From Capnocytophaga granulosa ATCC 51502 (lineage in GTDB: Bacteria > Bacteroidota > Bacteroidia > Flavobacteriales > Flavobacteriaceae), in contig NZ_KE150242.1 of assembly GCF_000411115.1 (NCBI RefSeq), positions 490,218 through 554,217 of the forward strand: 64,000 bases of DNA. The letters are read 5' to 3'. Below, piece after piece: positions 44,078 to 52,239 of this stretch. Numbering within the stretch: the stretch's first letter is position 1; the number at the start of each line of letters is the position of its first letter. The position numbers were made by a program, and so were the translations under genes. The notes beneath the pieces are model-generated. The model was not told the origin of the DNA, did no database searches, and saw nothing but the letters and a program-made list of their open reading frames with translations.

Positions 44078-45652
44078 CTATAATTTAGGAGCACCTTTAA
44101 GTACTTCTGCATCAGCACCTGCTTCAAACTTCTTGAAGTTTTCTACAAAGGCTTCTGCCAATTCTCTAGATTTAGCAGCGAATTGTGCTTTATCATCCCA
44201 AGTATTTTCAGGGTTGAGGATATTTTGGTCAGATACTGTAGCGCAAGACTGAGGTACTTGGAATCCGAAGATAGGAAGTTCCTTAAATTCTACCTTGTTA
44301 AGTGCCCCTGTAAGAGCTGCTGTGATAAGAGCACGAGTATCTTTAAGGCTGCAACGTTTCATCTTTCCGTTGTATCCTGTATTGACAAGCCATACATTTA
44401 CACCTGATTCTTTGATCTTGGCAGCCAACATTTTTCCGTATTCGGCTGGGTGCAATGGCATGAAAGCAGCACCAAAACAAGCAGAGAAAGTCTTTTGTGG
44501 GGTAGTGATACCTACTTCAGTACCTGCTACCTTAGAGGTATATCCTGAGATGAATTGGTAAGCAGCTTGATTCGGTGTAAGTTTGGAGATAGGAGGCAAT
44601 ACTCCGTAGGCGTCGAAAGTAAGGAAGAAGATGTTTTTAGGATTGTGTCCTATAGAGCCTGGTTGGATATTGGCAATGTGATAGATAGGGTAAGAAACAC
44701 GGGTGTTTTCAGTGATATCGGTACGAGAGAAATCTACCACTCCCTTCTCATCCATAATCACGTTTTCGAGGATAGCTCCTTTTTTGATAGCTCCGAAGAT
44801 TTCAGGTTCTTTTTCAGCTGTAAGGTCAATTACCTTAGCGTAGCAACCTCCTTCAAAGTTGAATACGGTATTCTCTGGAGTCCAACCGTGTTCGTCATCA
44901 CCGATAAGATGGCGGTTAGGGTCAGCTGAAAGGGTTGTTTTACCTGTACCAGAAAGACCGAAGAAGATCGCTGTATCACCATCCTTACCTACGTTGGCAG
45001 AGCAGTGCATTGGCATAGTATTGCGGAATACAGGTAGTTCAAAATTCATGGCAGAGAAGATACCTTTTTTGATTTCTCCTGTGTATCCTGTTCCTCCAAT
45101 AAGAGCAATCTTACGAGTGAAGTTTAGGATTGCAAAGTTTCCTTGGCGTGTACCATCTACAGCAGGGTCAGCTAAGAAACTTGGTGCATTAATCACTAAC
45201 CAATCTTCTTTGAAACCAGCCAATTCGCTGTCGTCTATACGAAGAAACATGTTGTTGGCAAAGAGGTTACTCCAAGGAAGCTCAGTAATAGTACGTACAT
45301 TGGTACGATATTTAGGGTCTGCACATACATAACCATCATGTACATATACTTCCTTATTGGAGAGGAAAGCTACTACTTTTTCATACAAAGCATCGAACTT
45401 CTCAGGAGCGAATGGAATATTAATTTTTCCCCACCATACACGATCTTTGGTAATAGCATCTTCTACGATGAAACGGTCTTGAGGAGAACGCCCTGTGAAC
45501 TTTCCTGTATTTACAGCCAAAGCTCCAGAGGAAGCTTCTTTTCCTAATCCCTTTGCAAGGGTTTCTGCATGTAACTCATCTGCGGAGAGTTGGTAACGCA
45601 CATTAGCGCCTTTAATTCCATATTTGTCTATGGAAAGAGTTTTTGTACTCAT
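44078..45652 (-). CDS. pckA: Phosphoenolpyruvate carboxykinase (ATP)
   Basis: A 524-residue ATP-dependent PEPCK that interconverts oxaloacetate and PEP. The N-terminal GKFTGRSPQDRFIVED, metal and nucleotide site FFGLSGTGKTTLSADPNRHLIGDDEHGW (near 230-255), and VSYPIYHIANIQPGSIGHNPKNIFFLTFDAYGVLPP are all present. In Bacteroidota it can run in the CO2-fixing direction during anaerobic sugar use; that role is inference. It is monocistronic, with its promoter at 45719-45726. Confidence 0.97.
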   Translation of the reverse strand: MSTKTLSIDKYGIKGANVRYQLSADELHAETLAKGLGKEASSGALAVNTGKFTGRSPQDRFIVEDAITKDRVWWGKINIPFAPEKFDALYEKVVAFLSNKEVYVHDGYVCADPKYRTNVRTITELPWSNLFANNMFLRIDDSELAGFKEDWLVINAPSFLADPAVDGTRQGNFAILNFTRKIALIGGTGYTGEIKKGIFSAMNFELPVFRNTMPMHCSANVGKDGDTAIFFGLSGTGKTTLSADPNRHLIGDDEHGWTPENTVFNFEGGCYAKVIDLTAEKEPEIFGAIKKGAILENVIMDEKGVVDFSRTDITENTRVSYPIYHIANIQPGSIGHNPKNIFFLTFDAYGVLPPISKLTPNQAAYQFISGYTSKVAGTEVGITTPQKTFSACFGAAFMPLHPAEYGKMLAAKIKESGVNVWLVNTGYNGKMKRCSLKDTRALITAALTGALNKVEFKELPIFGFQVPQSCATVSDQNILNPENTWDDKAQFAAKSRELAEAFVENFKKFEAGADAEVLKGAPKL

Positions 45653-45718
45653 AGAAAAAATTTTTAATTATAAAATAATCAGTTAAAAAGTAATCCATTT
45701 GGAGGATTTTGTGTCCGA

Positions 45719-45726
45719 CAAAGGTA
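45719..45726 (-). promoter_or_regulatory. -7 element for pckA
   Basis: Minus-strand TACCTTTG, about 67 bp before the ATG, leaving a leader in which no riboswitch fold is recognised. Confidence 0.6.
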
Positions 45727-45788
45727 CAACTTTCTTTTGTAATATCCAACAAATTTCCTAAAAATTTTTCTCTTTTTACGTACCTCTT

Positions 45789-46439
45789 TTAGAACTTATA
45801 CCCTATCCCTGTCTGTAAGAAAAAGTTTCGCACCTCTCCCCTGGCGGAAAGATTGGATAGGCCTACATTAAAATTGGTATCCAAGAAAAAGCCCCTTGGG
45901 AAATGGTACTCTACGCCTGCTCCCAAGCCAAAATCAACCTCGCCATTGCGGTACTTGGGATGCACTTCAGTGGTTTTTCCGTCTCTCTTTTCTTTGACAG
46001 CGGCCAAATAACCGACATAAGCGCCCACTTTAGGGTGTAAGCCTGCTACGGCTCTGTATTTTATCCAAACAGGTAGGTTCAGCTGGGTGATGTATACTTT
46101 GTCTCTTCTGTAGTAGTTATCACTTTCATAGTCGTCATCTCTTCCCTTAAAAACCTTAACGTTTCCATATTCTGCGCCCAAGACAGTTAGGTTTACTCCT
46201 GGTTCTATATAGAATCTTTTAGGAAGTTTTATCTCCACAAAGCCTCCCACATGACCTGTATAGATAAGGTCTGTTACATACTCCATTCTGCGATTGCTAT
46301 TGAGCACATTGGCCGTATCAAAGCCTCGCCCGTCTATATATAAGTCTGCAACCGTAAAACCAATACGTACTCCAAATTTCGCTCCTTGACCATAAGACAC
46401 TGTAGCTAAGAGGAATAATAATAAAGTTAGTCTTTTCAT
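45789..46439 (-). CDS. Outer membrane beta-barrel protein (PorT/OmpW-like)
   Basis: A 216-residue protein with a signal peptide (MKRLTLLLFLLATVSYGQ) and alternating beta-strand pattern ending in aromatic FLQTGIGYKF, typical of an outer membrane barrel. FGVRIGFTVADLYIDGRG and WIKYRAVAGLHPKVGAYVGYL fit the PorT-like family of Bacteroidota. The function is likely structural or adhesive; no ligand can be named. Monocistronic; promoter at 46490-46497. Confidence 0.85.
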   Translation of the reverse strand: MKRLTLLLFLLATVSYGQGAKFGVRIGFTVADLYIDGRGFDTANVLNSNRRMEYVTDLIYTGHVGGFVEIKLPKRFYIEPGVNLTVLGAEYGNVKVFKGRDDDYESDNYYRRDKVYITQLNLPVWIKYRAVAGLHPKVGAYVGYLAAVKEKRDGKTTEVHPKYRNGEVDFGLGAGVEYHFPRGFFLDTNFNVGLSNLSARGEVRNFFLQTGIGYKF

Positions 46440-46489
46440 TTTCTATATTTTAGCTGTTAGTGAGTAGTTCTCACCACTGATCTGAACTG

Positions 46490-46497
46490 CAAAAATA
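46490..46497 (-). promoter_or_regulatory. -7 element for the outer membrane barrel gene
   Basis: Minus-strand TATTTTTG, about 50 bp upstream of the ATG. Confidence 0.6.
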
Positions 46498-46646
46498 CAA
46501 TATTCTCACAAAAAAATCAAGGAAAATTTTGAGTTTTTAATCTTAAGCTACCATAGACTGACTATAGTCTTCTGACCTCTACCTACTGTTAAATGCTTAA
46601 CATTATTTTTTATTGTATAAATTCTTACTTCTCACCAGCCATTTCC

Positions 46647-46678
46647 TTGACTTCCCCGTCCTAAATGTTGTAATTTTG
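46647..46678 (+). promoter_or_regulatory. Promoter-like element reading toward the terminase gene
   Basis: TTGAC at 46647-46651 and GTTGTAATTTTG ending at 46678 match the promoter type seen before mgtE. The next plus-strand ATG that opens a long frame is at 47046, so a leader of about 360 nt would include four repeat families. Confidence 0.6.
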
Positions 46679-46683
46679 CTGCG

Positions 46684-46830
46684 TTATTCAGAGATCAGTG
46701 GTCAGTGGTCAGTTTTCAGTCTATTGCGACTAATGGCTGATTACCGACGTCAGACTTCTGACCACTGCCCCCCCTTCGCTGGCGCGAGCTTGCAGCTCGT
46801 GCCTATATGATTAGAGCCTTTGGCTCTTTA
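46684..46830. repeat. Composite repeat region: CAGTGGTCAGT iterations, GCTGGCGCGAGCT palindrome, hairpin
   Basis: Iterated CAGTGGTCAGT words (46691-46720) face GTCAGACTTCTGACCACTG (46749-46767). Then comes a palindrome GGCGCGAGCTTGCAGCTCG with GTGCC (46778-46803), the same block as at 1418. AGAGCC-ttt-GGCTCT (46813-46827) is shaped like the hairpins near the GxxExxY gene. No coding frame is supported in 46440-47045. Confidence 0.75.
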
Positions 46831-46886
46831 TGAAGAAACTACAAATGCCAATCAATAGTAAAAAATAATTGTATAGTCCAATTCAT

Positions 46887-46980
46887 TAAGACGCAATAAA
46901 TTGCGTCTCTACGGATGACTACGCTCATCAGGAGTTGTCTTAGCCAGCGTTAGGGGAGAAACGCAATTTATTGCGTCTTA
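46887..46980. repeat. 94-bp palindromic element, copy 2 (inverted)
   Basis: Ends TAAGACGCAATAAATTGCG and CGCAATTTATTGCGTCTTA match copy 1 at 21596-21689, and the copy lies in the opposite orientation. The interior CATCAGGAGTTGTCTTAGCC is the reverse complement of the copy 1 core, with scattered substitutions. Confidence 0.85.
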
Positions 46981-46996
46981 TAAGGATTGCAAGTAG

Positions 46997-47039
46997 TTTA
47001 CTTTTTACCTTTTACCTTTTACCTTTTACTTTTTACCTT
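46997..47039. repeat. Iterated TTTTACCTTTTACC motif before the terminase ATG
   Basis: Five tandem copies of a TTTTACC / TTTTACT heptamer end 7 bp before the ATG at 47046. Confidence 0.75.
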
Positions 47040-47045
47040 GAAATT

Positions 47046-48911
47046 ATGGAAGAGGCTTTAGAAATTCTTTGGACATACGCTCGTCGTGAGCCTTTAGATA
47101 GCAATGGAGAGACCATAGTCCCTACCATCAACAATAGTATTGCCGCTATCCGTATCATTATGCGTTTAGAAGGATGGGCTATGGGAAGTGAAAAGCGAAA
47201 AGGAAATAGTGAAAAGCGGGCAACGCCTGCTTATGCAACGTCTGATAAGCCAGCGTCCCATCGTAGGGGCGAATGGCAATTCGCCCAACCCCAATATGCT
47301 CAATCACAAAATACCCAATACAACACGGATAATAACACGAACAATTATGAGGGCGAATTGCTCACATACTCCACTCTCGCGGACTTTGCCCCTACACCTG
47401 CCCAACCCCAATATCCCCAACCCAATACAGTCTACAACAATTACCCCTCCGAAGCCTGCACCTGCTTAGTAGCCCCCTCGCCTTCGGAGAGGAGGTTGGG
47501 GGAGAGGAACCTCCTCTCCTTCACCCGCCATACACTCCCTTCTTTTGCGCCTGCCCCTTTCCACATTGCCTATTACGAGGTGCTAACCCGCTTTGCCATG
47601 GGAGAAATCAAAAAGCTAATGATCACCATGCCGCCCCAACACGGCAAGAGCGAGGGTGCTACCCGTCGCTTGCCTGCTTTTGTCTTAGGACAAGACCCAG
47701 ACAAACGTATTGTTATTGTTTCCTACAACGCTATCAAAGCGCGTAAGTTCAACCGCGAACTCCAACGTATCATGGACGATGATCACTACTATGAGCTGTT
47801 TCCACAAACGCTCCTCGCAGGTCAGGCAAGCTACCAAGAACAAGGCCGACGCAGTCGCAACTACGCCCGCAATTCCGATGAGTGTGAGATTGTAGGCTAC
47901 CAAGGTAGTTTCAAGACGATTGGCGTAGGAGGTTCCCTAACTGGCGAACCTGTGGATATGCTGATTATGGACGACTTATACAAAGATGCATCGTCGGCTT
48001 GGTCGCCAGTAATTCGCCAAAATGTGGCCGACTGGTACGATACGGTAGCTTCCACACGTTTGCACAACGATAGCCAACAGCTGTTAGTCTTTACCCGCTG
48101 GCACATGGAAGATTTAGCAGGCAGACTCTTAGAACAAGAGGGCGTATATGACCCTATAGAAAACCCGCAAGGTTGGCTACTCGTCAGCTTTCCTGCTATA
48201 CAGAACAGGCCGCCAAGCGAACAAGACCCTATAGCAGAAGGAGAACCTCTATGGCCTGAACGACATAGTTTGGAAAAACTATTGGAGATAAAAGGTCGCT
48301 CCCCTACAGTCTTTGAGAGTTTGTACCAACAAAATCCACAGCCTTCCCAAGGATTGATGTACGAAGAGTTCAGCTGTTATACCGACTTGCCTTCTCGTTC
48401 CTACTCAGTAGCATATATTGACGCGGCCGATAGTGGGGCGGATTACCTATGTGCTTTGTTCTACAAAGAAGCAGAGGACGGCAATTACATTACCGATGTA
48501 CTCTACACCAAAGACCCTATGGAGGTTACCGAAACCACGCTGACTTATATGTTGCAGCAACACCAAGTAGAGCGCTGCCATATTGAGAGTAACAACGGCG
48601 GAAATTTGTTTGTCAGCAACCTGCAACAACGCTCATGGGATATGGGCAACCGACTGACGCGCTTTAATCCTTTTCATCAGAATCAGAACAAGACCGCAAG
48701 GATTTTTGCGGCCTCCGCCTCGGTGCAGAAGCTCATCAAGATGCCTTTGGATTGGAAAAAGCGCTTCCCGAAGTTTGCCCGTGACCTCACGGGTTACCTT
48801 CGTGTGGGCACCAACGCTCATGACGATGCGCCTGATGCCCTTACAGGCTCCATAGAGTGCCGCCAGCCCCCCAAGAGAGTCAGTGTGGCGGAGATGTTTG
48901 GAAGGATTTAA
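47046..48911 (+). CDS. Orphan phage terminase large subunit
   Basis: A 621-residue TerL. An N-terminal segment (MEEALEILWTYARREPLDSNGE) precedes a Gln/Asn/Pro-rich linker (about 45-175). The ATPase has MITMPPQHGKSEGATRRLPAF (Walker A-like), VDMLIMDDLYKDAS (Walker B) and LLVFTRWHMEDLAGRL. The nuclease domain shows VAYIDAADSGADYLCALF, CHIESNNGG and NAHDDAPDALTGSIE (catalytic acids). It is intact but no capsid, portal or small-terminase genes adjoin it. Start chosen at ATG 47046, because a TTG at 46971 lies inside the 94-bp element. The linker DNA contains dispersed repeats. Confidence 0.88.
   Translation: MEEALEILWTYARREPLDSNGETIVPTINNSIAAIRIIMRLEGWAMGSEKRKGNSEKRATPAYATSDKPASHRRGEWQFAQPQYAQSQNTQYNTDNNTNNYEGELLTYSTLADFAPTPAQPQYPQPNTVYNNYPSEACTCLVAPSPSERRLGERNLLSFTRHTLPSFAPAPFHIAYYEVLTRFAMGEIKKLMITMPPQHGKSEGATRRLPAFVLGQDPDKRIVIVSYNAIKARKFNRELQRIMDDDHYYELFPQTLLAGQASYQEQGRRSRNYARNSDECEIVGYQGSFKTIGVGGSLTGEPVDMLIMDDLYKDASSAWSPVIRQNVADWYDTVASTRLHNDSQQLLVFTRWHMEDLAGRLLEQEGVYDPIENPQGWLLVSFPAIQNRPPSEQDPIAEGEPLWPERHSLEKLLEIKGRSPTVFESLYQQNPQPSQGLMYEEFSCYTDLPSRSYSVAYIDAADSGADYLCALFYKEAEDGNYITDVLYTKDPMEVTETTLTYMLQQHQVERCHIESNNGGNLFVSNLQQRSWDMGNRLTRFNPFHQNQNKTARIFAASASVQKLIKMPLDWKKRFPKFARDLTGYLRVGTNAHDDAPDALTGSIECRQPPKRVSVAEMFGRI
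47186..47519. repeat. Repeat-derived linker inside the terminase gene
   Basis: Within the coding sequence lie GAAGTGAAAAGCGAAAAGG and AATAGTGAAAAGCGG iterations (47186-47219), the palindrome GGGCGAATGGCAATTCGCCC (about 47267-47286), and an AGCCCCCTCGCCTTCGGAG block (47472-47517). The last ends in a perfect 12-bp inverted repeat GGAGAGGAGGTT / AACCTCCTCTCC (47486-47497 and 47508-47519). All are read in frame. Confidence 0.75.
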
Positions 48912-48913
48912 GC

Positions 48914-48981
48914 GAATAGTGAAAAGTGAAAAACGCTATTCAGGCGCTCACTCTTCACTTTTCACTCTTCACTTTTCACTA
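48914..48981. repeat. Inverted iterated AGTGAAAAGTG motif between convergent genes
   Basis: AATAGTGAAAAGTGAAAA faces tandem TTCACTTTTCACT copies (48952-48980), giving a stable hairpin between the terminase stop and the TonB-receptor stop. It may terminate both transcripts. Confidence 0.7.
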
Positions 48982-50970
48982 AAATGTGATTCCTACGCTG
49001 GTAAAGATATTTCTCCCCATACGAGGGATATTTCCCCAATCGGCATAGGTGCTGTAATAGTTGTTGAGGATATTTTCCACGCCAACCTCCCACCTTAGGG
49101 TCTGCTTGCCTATAGGGAAACGATAGTTGGCCGAAAGATTATACACTATATAAGCAGGAGTACGGTCTTCTCCATATTGAGGTGAATAGGCAGTTTGTGT
49201 AAAGTCTCCATTGAATGAGAAAGTTGCCCCTAAGCTTCCTTGGTTATACTGCAAGGAAGACTGATAGCTAAGCGGACGAATAAAAGGAAGGTTTTCCCCC
49301 TCAAAGTCCGTACCCTTGGCATAGTTAAGTCCTCCTTTCCAGTGGAAGTGCTCTAAGAAATGGTAACTCAGGTTCAGCGAAGCATTGAAAATCTTGGCAT
49401 GTGCCAGTGCTTCGTACTTTTTCACCCCTACCGATGCCGCATTCATAGGAAAGGCTATACGCAAGATCTTACCCAATATATAGTTCTCTATATAGAAGTG
49501 ATTCACTTTAGCCTCCACTATAAGGGCTTGGTTTTCATAGCTAAGACTTCCATTGAGTTCGTAGGAAATTTCATTCTTAAGGTTGGGAGTACCTATATAG
49601 TCATAGCGGTCAAAGCTATTGTATATATAGTACCCATAGGCCTCCGAAACAGAAGGTGCCCTATGCCCATAGCCTGTTCCCATGGAAAGGGTGAAAGGGG
49701 CTAATTTCAGCTGATAAGTAGCATGTAAGCTGGGCAGAAAACGGGTCTTGTTCTCAGGAGAATCAGCCGTATTTTGATTGAATACACGAATAAAATCCAA
49801 GTATTCTATATGGTTATGATGTACCCCCAGCGTGCCGCCTAAGGTAAATTGTTCCCTATCGGTCAGCTCCCACTGATTGGAGAACGAAAGCCCTCCATAG
49901 TTGGTCGTGACTCCAGGCCAAGTAAAGGCAAAGCCATTGACCTTGCTCCTGTCCTTAGGGTACATAGTCATTTCTGCTAGCGAATAGTTAGAATAACCAT
50001 TAAGCTGAATATCAGCGGTATAGTTGTCTTTCTTAAGGAGGATTTTAGAAGTAAGCCCATAAGTAGTTGTCCAGCCTGGCATGTCCATATGTACAAGGTT
50101 TTCAGGGCGTGTGGTATCGTCCATATAGTGCTCTATGGCATTGAAATAGAACTTAGAGTCCCAAACCTTGAGCATACCTTCCTCAAAGAGTTGCTTAAAG
50201 GAAAGTGAAGATATCAAGGCGCGTGCCAGCCAAGTGTCCATAGGCAGGGCAGGATAACCCACATCCTTAGCCACATCAAAGATGGCATCGGCTTTCAGGG
50301 CAGAGAGCTCACTGGTTTTGTAGGCCAAACCCAGGGAGGTATTGTATTTCTCAAATTGGGAGTGCTTGACCTTATCTCCATGTCCGTCCTTGTAGCTCTC
50401 GGCCTTGCGATAAGCAGCAGTTCCGTCGGCTACAAATTTCTCAGAGGAATAATAGAGGTCTGCCATACCAAAGCGATGGGCATTGTTTTGTTGGAAACCC
50501 AGCTGAGCCGAGCCTCCATAGGTAGGCGCTTCAGAGAAAGCCACTCGCTTGCGCTTGAGGTCTATCCCCCCTGCGATAGTTGCCCCATGCATGCCGCCTT
50601 CCTGTCCCGAATGTACATCTATTTTAGAGAGGTTGTTCGTCTCCACATAGGAGGTTACAGGGTCCATCTTATCGGTACAAGCCCCAAAGATGTGCATGCC
50701 CTCTATGGTGATGGAGGAGCGCTCCGTATTCATATTGTTAAGCATAGGCTCCCAAGCGTAAGCCCCACGCTTGATAAAGCTAATGTTATCGGAAGTGGCC
50801 AAATATTCATCTACCGAACAAGAAAGTTTTACGTCCGACTGGATTTGTTTTTTACGAAATTTCTCAGCTACTACGACTTCCTTAAGGCGAATTATACTGT
50901 CTTTTTTGCTTATTTGTCCATAAGCAGACCCTATCACTAATAAAAAAAAATACGTTATATATATTTTCAT
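48979..50970 (-). CDS. TonB-dependent outer membrane receptor
   Basis: A 663-residue receptor starting at ATG 50970 with a signal peptide (MKIYITYFFLLVIGSAYGQ). The plug domain begins with IRLKEVVVAEKFRKKQIQSD and contains SSITIEGMHIFGACTDKMDPVTSYVETNNLSKIDVHSGQEGGMHGATIAGGI. The barrel ends MGRNIFTSVGITF, with the terminal aromatic. There is no carboxypeptidase-like prefix, unlike SusC. Starting 8 bp after the lipoprotein gene, it is its operon partner. A metal or siderophore substrate is likely; CTDKMDP and the neighbouring YtkA-like lipoprotein suggest copper, which is inference. Confidence 0.93.
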   Translation of the reverse strand: MKIYITYFFLLVIGSAYGQISKKDSIIRLKEVVVAEKFRKKQIQSDVKLSCSVDEYLATSDNISFIKRGAYAWEPMLNNMNTERSSITIEGMHIFGACTDKMDPVTSYVETNNLSKIDVHSGQEGGMHGATIAGGIDLKRKRVAFSEAPTYGGSAQLGFQQNNAHRFGMADLYYSSEKFVADGTAAYRKAESYKDGHGDKVKHSQFEKYNTSLGLAYKTSELSALKADAIFDVAKDVGYPALPMDTWLARALISSLSFKQLFEEGMLKVWDSKFYFNAIEHYMDDTTRPENLVHMDMPGWTTTYGLTSKILLKKDNYTADIQLNGYSNYSLAEMTMYPKDRSKVNGFAFTWPGVTTNYGGLSFSNQWELTDREQFTLGGTLGVHHNHIEYLDFIRVFNQNTADSPENKTRFLPSLHATYQLKLAPFTLSMGTGYGHRAPSVSEAYGYYIYNSFDRYDYIGTPNLKNEISYELNGSLSYENQALIVEAKVNHFYIENYILGKILRIAFPMNAASVGVKKYEALAHAKIFNASLNLSYHFLEHFHWKGGLNYAKGTDFEGENLPFIRPLSYQSSLQYNQGSLGATFSFNGDFTQTAYSPQYGEDRTPAYIVYNLSANYRFPIGKQTLRWEVGVENILNNYYSTYADWGNIPRMGRNIFTSVGITF

Positions 50971-50977
50971 GTGTTTC

Positions 50978-51886
50978 TTAGAATAAAATATCAATATGAA
51001 GTTCACTTTGCTCACCGAAGACGCCCATTTTCACTGTATTAGGTACTTCAGTGCCTTTGATGACTCTCTTTTGAGCATCTTTAAGAATAAAATTAAGTGT
51101 CCAATAACCTGTCATGGTATAGTTCACCTTCCCATGATAGAAGCCATCTGCCCCTTGAGTCAAGTTTTGGTTGTCTGGAGACGAATGGTTTCCCATATCC
51201 TCCCCTGGCATACGAGGATCCAGCTCCAAGAGGTAATGGTTCGCCACAGCATAAGTGCTATCGGGCTGTTGTACCCATATCCCCGCGGAAAGGTCATTGA
51301 GGGCTACCTTAGGAATTTCTGGTGCCGTGAGGGCAATCATGTATTTCTTGCCATCACGACCTTGAAACTGGGTCATATTAAGATTAGGGTTACGCGTGTC
51401 CCATACTGTAATCTCTTTTTCTGCCTGATACTCCCTACCTTCTATGACATAAGTAAGGTGCAGGTGCCAAGGCGTTTTGATACCTGTATGAGTGGCGTTA
51501 AGTACCGAATATTTTTTAGGAGTATCGAACACAGCAAATCCTTTGAAGATACGGCTATCTTCGCTGTTGTCAAGTACTTGGCTATAAGGGATATAGCTGG
51601 ACTTTCCACGCTCATTGGTACGAGTTATAGAAAGGGTTACTTTTTCCACATTGAGCTTCTCAAAGGTTTGTGCTGTAGTGATTTTCACTGCCAAGGCATT
51701 ATAACCACGCAAAAACTCTCCGCCAGAGGATTCAACAGAGATAAGGTGCTCATTCTCTTTTATTTGTGTTACTTCTTGCAGCTCACCACGAGAGGCAAAG
51801 TGAAGACGATTGCCAAAGGGTGTTTTCTCCACGGTACAAGAGGACAGCCCTATAGCAATAAGTATAAGGATATATATTTTTCTCAT
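50978..51886 (-). CDS. Lipoprotein with YtkA/FixH-like domain
   Basis: A 302-residue lipoprotein with lipobox LSSC (Cys17). Two beta-sandwich halves are suggested. The second (about 185-300) contains LELDPRMPGEDMGNHSSPDNQNLTQGADGFYHGKVNYTMTGYWTLNFILKDAQ, which resembles YtkA/FixH-like proteins with a Met/His-rich loop suited to copper. It is the first gene of the pair with the TonB receptor. MITE copy 2 lies upstream. Confidence 0.8.
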   Translation of the reverse strand: MRKIYILILIAIGLSSCTVEKTPFGNRLHFASRGELQEVTQIKENEHLISVESSGGEFLRGYNALAVKITTAQTFEKLNVEKVTLSITRTNERGKSSYIPYSQVLDNSEDSRIFKGFAVFDTPKKYSVLNATHTGIKTPWHLHLTYVIEGREYQAEKEITVWDTRNPNLNMTQFQGRDGKKYMIALTAPEIPKVALNDLSAGIWVQQPDSTYAVANHYLLELDPRMPGEDMGNHSSPDNQNLTQGADGFYHGKVNYTMTGYWTLNFILKDAQKRVIKGTEVPNTVKMGVFGEQSELHIDILF

Positions 51887-51918
51887 TTTTTTCTGATTTA
51901 TAAATAGTAGAAACGTAA

Positions 51919-51975
51919 ATAATGATTAATGCCAATAATGACTAATACCAAACTTATTAATCATTAATCATTAAC
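51919..51975. repeat. Iterated ATTAATGCCAATAATGA words upstream of the lipoprotein
   Basis: AATGATTAATGCCAATAATGA and further ATTAATCATTAATC words run into the left 9-bp target duplication of MITE copy 2. The MITE may have inserted into an existing repeat. In 51887-52234 nothing else is seen. Confidence 0.6.
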
Positions 51976-52239
51976 TTAAGTTTCGCAAGCTCTGTAATCA
52001 ACTGATTCTCAAAACATCCCCCCTACCCCCCTCAAGGGGAGAGTTAGTAAGTAATAGAGGTTCAATAAGTTATAAAAGGGAAATTTTCTAATTTAATAAA
52101 CAAATTAGACCATTTCAACGCCCTTAAAGCTCCCCCTTTGGAGGGGGGTTGGGGGGAGGTTTTTACAAATAATTGTTTATCAGTTACTTATAATTTCAAT
52201 AGCAACCTAAAAACAACTTGCGAAACTTAAATCATTAAC
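51967..52239. mobile_element. MITE copy 2 (255 bp) with perfect 9-bp target duplication
   Basis: The element 51976-52230 has the same 14-bp terminal inverted repeats as copy 1 (TTAAGTTTCGCAAG) and differs from copy 1 at few positions. It is flanked by perfect ATCATTAAC duplications (51967-51975 and 52231-52239). The right duplication includes the TAA stop (52235-52237) of the 133-residue gene on the minus strand, so insertion happened at the gene's very end without damaging it. Confidence 0.92.

Noticed and set aside
46971..47045. N-terminal extension of the terminase from TTG 46971
   Set aside because: It would translate the end of the 94-bp element and the TTTTACC repeats; ATG 47046 follows directly and begins normal protein sequence.
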